64,000 nt of DNA from CBDDBH01 sp965225625 (GTDB lineage: Bacteria > Pseudomonadota > Gammaproteobacteria > JADZEE01). Below the pieces are notes generated by a model that was not told the origin of the DNA, ran no database searches, and saw only the letters and a program-made list of their open reading frames with translations. Positions 1 to 7,787 of this stretch are shown piece after piece. The DNA is taken from the NCBI GenBank assembly GCA_965225625.1, contig CBDDBH010000031.1, positions 248,001 through 312,000 of the forward strand, in the 5' to 3' direction. The position numbers and the translations under genes are program-made. Every line of letters starts with the position of its first letter. Positions within the stretch are counted from its first letter, which is position 1.

Positions 1-64
1 CGACCGATTTCCGGTGACCGATGCGCCGACCTAAACATGCCGTCGAAGGCAGGAAGTCCGAGGG

Positions 65-571
65 GTGACAGAGCCACACGAGCAGAGTTCGGATCTTCAT
101 GTCTTTAGCTTCCTTTCGCGTGAGGACACAAAACGCCTCGGAGGGCTTCCGCGGCAGGCGATCGTAGGCCTCGTTACCCAAACCGGATTAGACAGCAATC
201 AGTTCACGCCAGAAACGTTCAAGCCAAACGCCGCCTTCCGCGAGTTTTTGCACGAGACGCTCGCACAATGTGGGTTGGCGTCACCTCGTTTGGAAGCACA
301 AGCGCGCCGCATTGGCGATGGCTATGTCTACATTATCGATGCCAGAACCCCAGGCCCTGACGGCAAGGTTGCCCCCGAAGATATCATTGGCAGCTTCAAA
401 GCCACACGCGGCCAGCTTGTGTCTGGCTCATATCAAGCAAACGCCGATCACCGAATAATCTCCGACCGGGGACTTTTCCGGTTATCCAAAGAGCTACAGG
501 CGTGTCTTACCAAGACAATGCGAAACCTTCCGCCGGTTAGCACGAATTTTGACGTGCAGAACCATTCCTAG
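65..571 (+). CDS. Hypothetical protein, 168 aa
   Basis: I do not recognise this protein. It begins with a GTG and reads open for 168 codons with ordinary codon use. It is soluble, with no signal peptide or membrane segment. The C-terminal half has a conserved-looking core (GDGYVYIIDARTPGPDGKV, then EDIIGSF and VSGSYQANADHRI near residues 85-130), which suggests a compact alpha/beta fold. It is followed 17 bases later by a tiny ankyrin-like frame and then by a lipoprotein gene, so the three may form a small operon. An immunity or accessory role would be guesswork. The gene is likely real; its function is unknown. Confidence 0.6.
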   Translation: MTEPHEQSSDLHVFSFLSREDTKRLGGLPRQAIVGLVTQTGLDSNQFTPETFKPNAAFREFLHETLAQCGLASPRLEAQARRIGDGYVYIIDARTPGPDGKVAPEDIIGSFKATRGQLVSGSYQANADHRIISDRGLFRLSKELQACLTKTMRNLPPVSTNFDVQNHS

Positions 572-588
572 GGCCTCGTCGGGGCGAT

Positions 589-726
589 ATGGATCCGTTG
601 TCTCAGGCTATTCTCGATGGGCACACTGAAGATATTCGGCTGCTCATCAAGCGCGATCCCGGAGCGATGCAAGTTCTCTGCGGCAGTGGTCGAGGTTTGT
701 TGGACCTGGAGTTGCACAAAGGTTGA
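589..726 (+). CDS. Short ankyrin-like ORF, 45 aa
   Basis: A 45-codon frame opens with ATG at 589 behind a G-rich stretch (GGGGCG) and closes with TGA at 724-726. The peptide begins MDPLSQAILDGHTEDIRLLI, which resembles the first helix-turn-helix of an ankyrin repeat (AI..GH.E..RLLI). It is far too short for a working ankyrin domain, so it is either the head of a degraded ankyrin protein or a chance frame. It sits between the 168-aa gene and the lipoprotein gene; the GAGGAG that serves the lipoprotein start overlaps its stop codon. Confidence 0.35.
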   Translation: MDPLSQAILDGHTEDIRLLIKRDPGAMQVLCGSGRGLLDLELHKG

Positions 727-736
727 GGAGACAACC

Positions 737-1129
737 ATGAACAACAGCCAAATTTCAGAACACGGCCCCCTGTCGGTCCTTGCTAACTGGCCTTGCAAAT
801 TTATTTTGTTCGGGGTCGTTGCGGCGATAGCTGGGTGTTTTCAGGCACCATCACCCGTGCCACCAGAGAAGGCTGGCTACGTTGCTGTATGGGAACGAGG
901 TCGCTACCCGCTCGATTCTTTCGATGAGTTTCGCGGAACGTACATGTACCTGCAGATCACCCAGGACGGTCATGTCGTTTACGCACGATTTCGAAAAACG
1001 GGAAACTCGCAATCATGCACATCCGTTGGGCGCTCCACATTGAAATCGTTAACAGACGAGCAGATCGATATAGAAATTCTGTGGCTCTTTACAATGAGTT
1101 TTGAAGTTACTCAGCAGTCGCCAATATAG
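737..1129 (+). pseudogene. 5' part of a lipoprotein gene cut by IS630
   Basis: The ATG at 737 is chosen because GAGGAG at 725-730 is well placed. The product has a hydrophobic N-terminal segment ending in a lipobox (IAGC at about residues 31-34), so it would be exported and lipid-anchored. After 124 codons the frame enters the left end of the IS630 element at 1110 and stops at 1129. Removing the element and one TA copy joins codon 124 in frame to the fragment at 2213-2355, giving an intact product of about 171 aa. The family is unknown to me. Its upstream neighbours are two small genes of unknown role. Confidence 0.7.
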
Positions 1130-1135
1130 GCGACA
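1110..1135 (+). repeat. IS630 left terminal inverted repeat
   Basis: Begins CTCAGCAGTCG and ends AGGCGACA. It pairs with the right end at 19 of 26 positions. The transposase stop codon (TGA, 1111-1113 on the minus strand) lies inside it. Confidence 0.85.
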
Positions 1136-2181
1136 GATGGAGCAAGAAAGAATGATCGAACAAGGTGGGGCATACGCTTGAGTTGGGTGAGTTGCTCCTC
1201 GATCTTCTCGCGCAGTGTTTCGCCCGCCCGCAGTGGCCGTCGCGCTGCACCCGTGCGCTTGACGTGACTCCACACCCATTCATCGGGGTTCAGGTCTGGC
1301 GCGTAACCGGGCAGAAAATGCAGGCTCAGCCGGCCATTCGTCGAAGCGACGTAGTCGCGCACGCGCGCGGTCTTGTGCGCCGGCAGACTGTCGAGCACGA
1401 GATGCACCGGCTTGCGCCGGCCCCGCATGAGCTGGCGCAGCAAGGTGATCAACAAAGCGGCTTTGAGCGCGCCGCTATAGGTGCAAAACCAGAACGCCCC
1501 GTTGGCGTTGACCGCCGAGGCGGCACTGAACGATTGACGCTGTCCGGGTCGGTACACGACCGGCGTCTGGCCGCGCACGCCCCAGGTCTTACCGTGCACC
1601 GTATCAGCACGGAAGCCAGACTCATCCCAGAAAAACACCTCGCCACCGTGCTGTTTCGCTTGACGGGCGATGGCTGGGAAGGTTTCACGCTGCCAGCGTT
1701 CAATCGCCTCGGGGTCCCGCTGATAGGCTCGCTGCAGCGGCTTGTGCGGCGTCAATCCCAGTTTCGCCAACAACTCCCCGACCGCCGTGACGCCTATCGT
1801 CACCCCGAACTTCTGCGTCACCAACTCCACGACCACCGCGCGCGTCCACAAGCCGAAGTCCAATCCATACTGTCGCGGGTCACGACCATTGATCCAGCGG
1901 AACACCTGTCGCTCTTGCGCCGCGCTCAGGGTTCGTGGCCGCCCCGTAGCCTTCGTCGAACGCAACGCCTTGATGCCGACACCCGGCTGCATCGCCGCTT
2001 TGATCCATTTGTAGATGGTCGTCCGGTTGAACCCGAACGATGCGATCACCGTCGCCGGCGACTCGCCTTCGCGAACGCGCTCTATCGCCATCAAGCGAAT
2101 AGCTTCCAAGGTCGAATGGTCAAGCGTGCGGCCGTCCAGTTTCATATCTGATCCGATCGGTACGCTCTCAGAAAGTTCCAT
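1111..2181 (-). CDS. IS630 family transposase (DDE)
   Basis: This 356-aa transposase moves the surrounding element by cut-and-paste into TA sites. Residues about 25-65 form a helix-turn-helix (ATVIASFGFNRTTIYKW), followed by a winged-helix region. The catalytic triad is visible: Asp186 in FWDESGF, Asp264 in LVLDSLPAHK and Glu301 in DLNPDEWVW, a DDxE arrangement typical of the IS630/Tc1-mariner group. No frameshift is present, so the enzyme looks functional. An internal ATG at 2145 is an alternative start. It is transcribed against the interrupted lipoprotein gene. Confidence 0.93.
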   Translation of the reverse strand: MELSESVPIGSDMKLDGRTLDHSTLEAIRLMAIERVREGESPATVIASFGFNRTTIYKWIKAAMQPGVGIKALRSTKATGRPRTLSAAQERQVFRWINGRDPRQYGLDFGLWTRAVVVELVTQKFGVTIGVTAVGELLAKLGLTPHKPLQRAYQRDPEAIERWQRETFPAIARQAKQHGGEVFFWDESGFRADTVHGKTWGVRGQTPVVYRPGQRQSFSAASAVNANGAFWFCTYSGALKAALLITLLRQLMRGRRKPVHLVLDSLPAHKTARVRDYVASTNGRLSLHFLPGYAPDLNPDEWVWSHVKRTGAARRPLRAGETLREKIEEQLTQLKRMPHLVRSFFLAPSVAYIGDC

Positions 2182-2184
2182 CGA

Positions 2185-2210
2185 TGTCGCCTTATTTATC
2201 GACTAGTGAG
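2185..2210 (-). repeat. IS630 right terminal inverted repeat
   Basis: Read on the minus strand it begins CTCACTAGTCG and ends AAGGCGACA, matching the left end at 19 of 26 positions. TA follows immediately at 2211-2212. Confidence 0.85.
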
Positions 2211-2355
2211 TAATGAACCACCGCACGAGGCGGACGGCGAGTGGAAAATGACGGTGGATGGCAACGAGTTGACGCGTTCGATGCGATCAGCAGATACGCA
2301 ACCCTACACATTCGACTGTGGCGATGATGACCTTGTCCGTGAACAGACAATCTGA
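2211..2355 (+). pseudogene. 3' part of the lipoprotein gene cut by IS630
   Basis: Starting from the second TA copy, an open frame runs from 2213 through NEPPHEADGEWKMTVDG to a TGA at 2353-2355 (about 47 codons). It is in frame with codon 124 of the 5' fragment once the element is removed. It has no start codon or ribosome site of its own, so it is probably not translated now. The absence of any other stop or frameshift supports a recent split. Confidence 0.7.
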
Positions 2356-2415
2356 CATTCCCTGCATTGCCTGAGGATGTTCGCGAGACACGGCGCCGTG
2401 ATTCGAGGAAAAATC

Positions 2416-2940
2416 GTGACTGAGCAAGACAAATTGAGTGAAAAATGGCCGTGGAATGGTGAATTCCTGCGACTTGCCCTGCTCGGGCCTGCCATCATCG
2501 GGATCACCGCGACGGTTGCCTTGTTTCCGTTCGCGGGCATGCAGTCGCTGTGGTTTCTAACCGCAATTGGGGTCGGGATAGTGCTAAACGCGGTGTACGG
2601 CTCAGTTGGTCGCCGAGTTGAGAATCTCAAAAATGATTTACAAGGCGACGCCGGAGAATTGGCCGAAGCTCTTATCGTTATCGGAAAAATACACTCGCCG
2701 GGAGTTGTAATCTTACGGGACGCGGAAATTGAACTGGTCCCAATTGTTGGAGAGCGGCGCACGATAAAGCTTGCTGAGGTAGATTCAATCGGAGAAGGTC
2801 GATGGTTGCCGGGAAAATACGTGTGGGGGAAACGAGCGTTCACACTGAATGCTTCCATTTGGAAGCCACTTGCGTTTGCGGTCCCTGAGTCGATTGGGTC
2901 GCGGTGGTCTGCAGTGTTTGATGCGCGCGGCATGCACTGA
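2416..2940 (+). CDS. Hypothetical membrane protein with two TM segments
   Basis: I prefer the GTG at 2416 because GAGGA at 2405-2409 is correctly spaced; an ATG at 2377 in the same frame would add 13 residues but has no clear ribosome site. The N-terminal half carries two hydrophobic segments (about residues 20-40 and 47-62 from the GTG). A soluble C-terminal half of about 110 residues is rich in beta-type sequence (ALIVIGKIHSPGVVIL, RRTIKLAEVDSI). This resembles small inner-membrane proteins with a cytoplasmic beta domain, but I recognise no family. It lies just downstream of the IS-split lipoprotein gene. Confidence 0.6.
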   Translation: MTEQDKLSEKWPWNGEFLRLALLGPAIIGITATVALFPFAGMQSLWFLTAIGVGIVLNAVYGSVGRRVENLKNDLQGDAGELAEALIVIGKIHSPGVVILRDAEIELVPIVGERRTIKLAEVDSIGEGRWLPGKYVWGKRAFTLNASIWKPLAFAVPESIGSRWSAVFDARGMH

Positions 2941-3055
2941 GCGTGCATGTATTATTACGGTTAACGATGCGCAGCGAAAAAACCCAATTTACCCGTCGCA
3001 CCGCAATCCAGCGGGACGACGGACCGTTTGCACGGCACCCATCGTGTCTCGTTTA

Positions 3056-4198
3056 ATGATGCTCGCCAAAACGAAATACAGGCGCGTTGGTATTATTGTT
3101 GAGGCTGCTCGCCCGTTTCTCCACCCAATCGTCACGGCACTGGCTCTATTTGCGCTGCTGCTGACACTGGCTGGATGCGCCAACCTGGGTCCGCGGGCGC
3201 TGCAGGCGGGCCGCAATGACTATAACGTCGCCATCCAACAAACCAACGACGAGCAGCTACTGCTGAATCTGGTGCGCCTGCGTTACCGGGACACCCCTTT
3301 ATTCCTGGAAGTCAGTAGCGTAACGACGCAATTCGCGTTTACGGCCGGCGCAAACGGCAGCGCCACTATTAGGTCGGGACCTGATCAAGGTGGTCTGGGT
3401 GCGAGTTTGGGCTACGCGGAAGAACCGACGGTCGTGTACACCCCGCTGCAGGGCGAAGATTTTGTGCAGCGTTTCCTTGCGCCGATCTCCCTGGATACGA
3501 TTTTGCTTCTGTACCATTCCGGCTGGAGCTTTGATCGTGTTTTACGCGTGGCGGTACAGCACCTGAACGGCTTGGATAATGCCAGTGGCGCGTCCGGACC
3601 GACACCGGCTGTTGCGCCCGAATATCGCCAATTCCGGCGGGCGGCAACGCTATTGCGGGATATGCAGAGTCGCCAACTTTTAAGCCTCGGCTACGAAAAA
3701 CGCGATGGGGGGAACCTGGCGGTTATCCAGATCGCACCGAATGCGGCGTCGCTCAGTGAAACCCAAGAGCTGACTACCCTGCTCGGCCTTACGCAGACGC
3801 AGTCACGCTATGCACTGGAACCGGGCGTAGGCAATGGTAAGGGCAACGCCATCAGCCTCGACACCCGCTCGTTAATGGGTGTTTTGTTCTATTTATCCCA
3901 CGCGGTTGAGGTACCACAAGCAGATGAAACCATCGGCAGAGTCACACTCACGCGCGACGACGCCGGACACCGATTTGACTGGTTGCGGGTGACCGAAGCG
4001 CTGTTGCACATCAGATCACAGGAAGATGAGCCGGAAAATGCAGCGGTTGCCATTCGCTATCGCGGCGTGTGGTTCTATATTGATGACTCCGATCTGGATT
4101 CCAAATCGACGTTCTCGTTGCTGTCCCAACTGTTTGCGCTGCAATCGGGAAAAGCGGAAAAGATGGCGCCGGTGCTGACGATTCCCATCGGGCGGTGA
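3056..4198 (+). CDS. Putative outer-membrane-anchored lipoprotein
   Basis: The frame is open from 2849, but the upstream part overlaps the previous gene, so I take the paired ATGs at 3056/3059. The N-terminus then has a basic stretch, a hydrophobic core and a lipobox (LTLAGC, Cys about residue 41), giving a product of about 380 aa. The mature part begins ANLGPRALQAGRNDYNVA and continues EQLLLNLVRLRYRDTPLFL, a pattern I associate with uncharacterised proteobacterial secreted proteins. It has no membrane segments beyond the signal. Function unknown. It stands alone between the membrane protein and the HIT gene, 63 bases before the latter. Confidence 0.65.
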   Translation: MMLAKTKYRRVGIIVEAARPFLHPIVTALALFALLLTLAGCANLGPRALQAGRNDYNVAIQQTNDEQLLLNLVRLRYRDTPLFLEVSSVTTQFAFTAGANGSATIRSGPDQGGLGASLGYAEEPTVVYTPLQGEDFVQRFLAPISLDTILLLYHSGWSFDRVLRVAVQHLNGLDNASGASGPTPAVAPEYRQFRRAATLLRDMQSRQLLSLGYEKRDGGNLAVIQIAPNAASLSETQELTTLLGLTQTQSRYALEPGVGNGKGNAISLDTRSLMGVLFYLSHAVEVPQADETIGRVTLTRDDAGHRFDWLRVTEALLHIRSQEDEPENAAVAIRYRGVWFYIDDSDLDSKSTFSLLSQLFALQSGKAEKMAPVLTIPIGR

Positions 4199-4261
4199 CC
4201 CGACGATAGACGCGCTAGAATATGCCGCAAGCGGATATCCGCCCGAGCCGAGGGATCCACT

Positions 4262-4705
4262 ATGGCAAATCAGACGATGTTACGTTTCGGGTATCCCGAT
4301 ACCCTGATCCACGAGTTTGAACACTGGACGGTTCTGCTCCGCGGCGACCAGGTAACGCTTGGCTCCCTGGTGTTGTGCGCCAAGGCCGAGGCAACGACAT
4401 TCTCAGATCTGCCGGCCCCGGCGTTTACCCAACTGGGTCTCGCGGTGGGTGGTATCGAAACCGCGTTGAAGGCCGCCTTCCAATACGACCGCATTAACTA
4501 CTTGATGTTGATGATGGTCGATCCCAATGTGCATTTTCACGTTTTCCCTCGCTACGAGAGCGAACGCAGCGGCTGCGGTTTGACCATCGCGGACGCTGGC
4601 TGGCCAGGTCCGCCGAAACTGGCCGAAGCGCTATCGCTGGATAGCGGACAAAGCGTTGCGCTGCGCGAACACATTAAAGGTTTCTGGCCACCGGGAGAGA
4701 GTTAG
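4262..4705 (+). CDS. HIT family protein (nucleotide hydrolase-like)
   Basis: At 147 aa this has the size and fold signals of a single-domain HIT protein, a family that hydrolyses or transfers nucleotide phosphoramidates and dinucleoside polyphosphates. The histidine triad is visible as NVHFHVFPRY at residues 89-98. The central and last histidines (His91, His93) are present, but the first is Asn89, a substitution seen in some bacterial members. It heads a tight run: the GFA gene starts one base after its stop, and the GST gene overlaps the GFA stop, so the three are likely co-transcribed. The substrate is not predictable. Confidence 0.8.
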   Translation: MANQTMLRFGYPDTLIHEFEHWTVLLRGDQVTLGSLVLCAKAEATTFSDLPAPAFTQLGLAVGGIETALKAAFQYDRINYLMLMMVDPNVHFHVFPRYESERSGCGLTIADAGWPGPPKLAEALSLDSGQSVALREHIKGFWPPGES

Positions 4706-4706
4706 C

Positions 4707-5123
4707 ATGCGCGTCAACGGCAGTTGCCTGTGTGGTGCCGTGGCCTATGAACTGGACGCGCCTGTGTTCAGCCGGATTGATAGCTGTCACTGTTCAAACT
4801 GCCGAAAAGCGCACGGCGCCGCGTTTGGAACGTATGCGATCGTCGACACGGGCGCGTTTCGGTGGGTGACGGGCGAGGACTGTGTGTCGCGATTCGAATC
4901 ATCGGCAAATACCTATCGCTCGTTTTGTAATAAATGCGGCTCGCCATTGGCCGCGTTCAATGGCGACGAACTACGGGGCATTACCCTGGGTACGGTTGAC
5001 GGCGATCCAGGTATAAGACCCAAACAGCACATGTATGTGAGTTCCAAGGCACCGTGGTTCGAAATTACCGACGACTTGCCGCAATTTGCCAAACGTGGCG
5101 ACGACGTGACGGAGTCGACATGA
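4707..5123 (+). CDS. GFA family protein (zinc-binding, CENP-V/GFA)
   Basis: The ATG at 4707 follows a good purine-rich site (GGGAGAGAG); the frame is open further upstream but overlaps the HIT gene. The 138-aa product shows the GFA cysteine pattern: SCLCG near the start, CHCSNCRKAHGAAFG near residues 31-45, and FCNKCGSPL near residue 75. These cysteines bind two zinc ions in this family, some members of which add glutathione to formaldehyde. In most genomes the physiological substrate is unknown. Its position directly before a glutathione transferase gene, with overlapping stop and start, fits a thiol-linked detoxification unit. Confidence 0.88.
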   Translation: MRVNGSCLCGAVAYELDAPVFSRIDSCHCSNCRKAHGAAFGTYAIVDTGAFRWVTGEDCVSRFESSANTYRSFCNKCGSPLAAFNGDELRGITLGTVDGDPGIRPKQHMYVSSKAPWFEITDDLPQFAKRGDDVTEST

Positions 5124-5821
5124 GCAACACAAGACAACTCTACGATTTGGTTGGCCGCGACGACCGCCGTATGAGTCCGTTTTGCTGGCGGGCGAAACTG
5201 TCGCTCGCGCATAAAAGCCTCGATGCTGAGATTATCCCGATTAAGTTCACTGAAAAAGATCGGGTTGCATTCTCCGGGCAAGAGTTAGTGCCCGTGCTGG
5301 TTGACGGTGAGACCACACAATTCGATTCCTGGCGCATTGCCTGCTATCTCGACGACACTTACCCGGACAGTCCCACATTGTTCGGTAGCCACAAATCGCG
5401 GGGCGCAACACGCGTACTCAATCACTGGTTTGATGCCGATGTGATCATGAGCCTGTTCCCAATGCTGGTGCCCGATAATTACGACGTCGTACTCCCTGAG
5501 GACATGGAATACTACGTCCTGTCTCGCGAGAATTGGCTGGGTAAGACCCGCGAGGAGCTCGAAGCGGAGCGAAGCGAGGAAAAACTCATTGCCTGGCGCG
5601 CGAAACTGGATCCCGTGCGCGCGGTGCTGCGTGAGCAGAACTATCTGGGCGGCGACGCGCCGCTGTACTCGGACTATATAATCTTCTCGATGTTCATGTG
5701 GGCGCGGGCGGTCAGTCCGTGGCCGATCATACTGCCCGATGACGCGCTGTATCCCTGGCGCGAGCGTATGCTCGGACTGTACGACGGCTTAGCGAGAAAG
5801 AGCACGGCCTACGACTACTGA
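5120..5821 (+). CDS. Glutathione S-transferase family (LigE-like)
   Basis: The ATG at 5120 overlaps the stop of the GFA gene (ATGA), so translation is probably coupled. The 233-aa protein has an N-terminal thioredoxin-like GST domain: LYDLVGRDDRRMSPFCWRAK, a cis-Pro region (QELVPVLVDG), and DSWRIACYLDDTYPD, where the Ser-containing motif binds the gamma-glutamyl part of glutathione. The all-helical domain follows. The SPFCWRAKLSLAHK stretch is most like the beta-etherase/LigE branch of GSTs, which cleave aryl ethers or act on chlorinated or aromatic substrates. This branch assignment is from memory of the motif and less certain than the family. Confidence 0.85.
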   Translation: MSNTRQLYDLVGRDDRRMSPFCWRAKLSLAHKSLDAEIIPIKFTEKDRVAFSGQELVPVLVDGETTQFDSWRIACYLDDTYPDSPTLFGSHKSRGATRVLNHWFDADVIMSLFPMLVPDNYDVVLPEDMEYYVLSRENWLGKTREELEAERSEEKLIAWRAKLDPVRAVLREQNYLGGDAPLYSDYIIFSMFMWARAVSPWPIILPDDALYPWRERMLGLYDGLARKSTAYDY

Positions 5822-5842
5822 ACACAGATGGGATGGCTTTTA

Positions 5843-7735
5843 CTAGAACTGGTAGGAGACTTTGATAAGAAACTGATCCGCGCCGTCCAGTAGGCTAAAC
5901 AAGCTTGCATCGCGGCCCTGACCGCGGGTGCTGCCGGGCTCGGTGAGATTTGGCGGCGTACTGTGCTCACCTCCCACCCGCGAACCATCATCCCAGATCA
6001 GATCGGCTTCCAAACGTACGCGCCAGTGATCGCCACGCACAAGATCCAGCGACGGGATGAGAAAACCGTTCCCCAGATCCGCGCCGTCCACGCCCACCAC
6101 CAGACCGAAGGTCATGCGATCGTTGAAGTACGGCATGCTCAAAATACTCGTGATTAGCGGTTGATGGCGCTTGGCGCGTTTACTCAATCCCACCAGCTGC
6201 ACGATGTCCTGATCCTTATCGAAATTGATGATCTGGGTATCAAATATCTGCAGCGTCAGAAACGCCGGGCGATGCGAGCCGATAAATGGCAACTTACCCA
6301 GCGGCGGACGCTGCGCCCACTGCGCCTGCCAATCCAGTCGGAACGTCCAGCGGATTATGTCTTTTTCGATGAGACCGGCGAACCCGCACAAGACAAAATC
6401 GCAGGTCGCGTTCTTGCTGTTCCGCCCGAGACTGCCTGTGTGGAACGGCTTGTCTATGGTATACGCGACCTCTGCGGCAAACACGGCGTCCAGCCAAGTC
6501 ACGTACACATCGGTGTTGAAACCCAGCGTGTCTCTGATGGGATAAATGATCTCGCCCAGATACAGGCCCCCTGCTCCATTGCGGAGCTGCACCGGGCCCG
6601 GCAACGGCTGCTCACCACCCAGCGGCGCACGCATGGTATCGCTCAACAGGATCGGCGTTGTGAAGCCACTGGCTGGATCGGGCACCATGGTGTTAGCCCA
6701 AAAACAATTGGGACCCGCAGTACAGGGGTTCAACATCGGCTCTTGATTGAACGTGTGCAGCCATTGGAAGGCGTACTTGAACTCGCGCCAGCGGCCGCTC
6801 CAACGCAGTCCGCCGGTGACATCGTCGATATCCCCCTCGTCGTGCTCATAGTTGAAGTTGGTGAAACTCAAAAAATCGATGCCGAGGTTCGGCTTGCCGG
6901 ACCAACGTCCACCAAACAGATCGAGACTGTTGCCGATATCCTCTTCGCGATCGATGCCGGGCGGGCGCACGATCGCCTGCACACTGCCCTTGAACCTCGG
7001 AATCTGCCATTGCAGGTTGATCAGAAAATTGGGTTTGCGCAGCTCTTCGAGTTGGTTACCTTCGAATACCGAGCGCCAACTCTGATCGAACCCATGCATG
7101 AGATCGGATCCGACGAAGAAATCCGTGTCTCCCCAGACCACCTGTTGTTTGCCGATCCGTAGCGACACGCGCTTGGTGATCGGGATATCGAGATACAGCT
7201 CGCGCAGAGGAAACTGGTAATTCTCGTAGTAGTCTGTGTAATCGCCGGTGTTCAAGAACGCGCCTGGCGGGAGACCCGCGCCCTGCGCGTTCAAACTGGG
7301 AACGAGGTTCTCGCCCGAACCGTTTACGGCATTGAAGGCGCCAAAGCGCAGAAAGTTGGTTGCTGCCAGGCCCGCGACAAACCCAGGGTCGCCGGAGTCG
7401 CGCAGCGGTCGCTGCGCAAGTTGATCCTGATAGGCGGTTTCACGCTCATGCACTAAGCGCAATGACGCAAACAGCGAAACGCTCCCGGCGGGAAGGCGTA
7501 GCAGATCATCAGCGACGAGATCCGCGCGCAGTTGCGAGCGGACCATGCTGAAGTCACCGGCATTGTTGCTGCGTGGGAAATGCGGATCTTCGAGGTTCCA
7601 CGACAGGTATTGCCGCACGTAACCGTTTAGCGACCAGTTCGACGGGCCGAGTTGCCATTCGACCGCCGCAGCGTCTGTAAACCAGAGTGTGCACGCCCCC
7701 AGCGCCGCAACCAGTCTACAGACATCGATCTGCAT
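5843..7735 (-). CDS. DUF1302 family outer membrane protein
   Basis: I place the start at the ATG at 7735, which gives a classical signal peptide ending near AAAVEW; the longer reading to 7849 would overlap the divergent gene. The mature protein of about 600 aa is rich in alternating aromatic/hydrophobic strands (YGYVRQYLSWNLE-like) and ends in Phe (IKVSYQF), the C-terminal signature of an outer-membrane beta-barrel. DUF1302 proteins occur next to DUF1329 partners in clusters for steroids, aromatics and other hydrophobic compounds. Exactly that partner diverges from it here. A role in outer-membrane passage of a hydrophobic substrate is inferred. Confidence 0.82.
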   Translation of the reverse strand: MQIDVCRLVAALGACTLWFTDAAAVEWQLGPSNWSLNGYVRQYLSWNLEDPHFPRSNNAGDFSMVRSQLRADLVADDLLRLPAGSVSLFASLRLVHERETAYQDQLAQRPLRDSGDPGFVAGLAATNFLRFGAFNAVNGSGENLVPSLNAQGAGLPPGAFLNTGDYTDYYENYQFPLRELYLDIPITKRVSLRIGKQQVVWGDTDFFVGSDLMHGFDQSWRSVFEGNQLEELRKPNFLINLQWQIPRFKGSVQAIVRPPGIDREEDIGNSLDLFGGRWSGKPNLGIDFLSFTNFNYEHDEGDIDDVTGGLRWSGRWREFKYAFQWLHTFNQEPMLNPCTAGPNCFWANTMVPDPASGFTTPILLSDTMRAPLGGEQPLPGPVQLRNGAGGLYLGEIIYPIRDTLGFNTDVYVTWLDAVFAAEVAYTIDKPFHTGSLGRNSKNATCDFVLCGFAGLIEKDIIRWTFRLDWQAQWAQRPPLGKLPFIGSHRPAFLTLQIFDTQIINFDKDQDIVQLVGLSKRAKRHQPLITSILSMPYFNDRMTFGLVVGVDGADLGNGFLIPSLDLVRGDHWRVRLEADLIWDDGSRVGGEHSTPPNLTEPGSTRGQGRDASLFSLLDGADQFLIKVSYQF

Positions 7736-7787
7736 GATCGTATAATCCCGAAGCTGCCCCACAAAGAATATCCACAGGGAGAAACCG
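7736..7787. promoter_or_regulatory. Shared divergent promoter of the DUF1302/DUF1329 pair
   Basis: This 52-base gap serves two divergent genes. It contains a perfect TATAAT at 7741-7746 reading rightward and GGGAGA at 7778-7783 as the ribosome site for the DUF1329 gene. A good -35 box is not obvious. Confidence 0.4.

Larger units (their letters stand above)
1108..2212. mobile_element. IS630-family insertion sequence, complete
   Basis: The element occupies 1110-2210 (about 1.1 kb, the usual IS630 size) and is flanked by TA at 1108-1109 and 2211-2212, the target duplication expected for this family. Imperfect terminal inverted repeats match at 19 of 26 positions. The single transposase gene is intact and runs on the minus strand. 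It has split a lipoprotein gene exactly at a TA, and the host reading frame is restored if the element is removed. That points to a recent insertion, because neither host fragment has drifted. Confidence 0.9.

Noticed and set aside
1165..2151. Long open frame (328 codons) on the plus strand across the IS630 element
   Set aside because: It is the complement of the transposase frame; no ribosome site, composition unlike a protein, and the transposase on the other strand has all catalytic motifs.
6161..7162. Long plus-strand open frame inside 5843-7735
   Set aside because: Shadow of the DUF1302 barrel gene in a GC-rich region; Arg/Gln-rich sequence with no domain signal.
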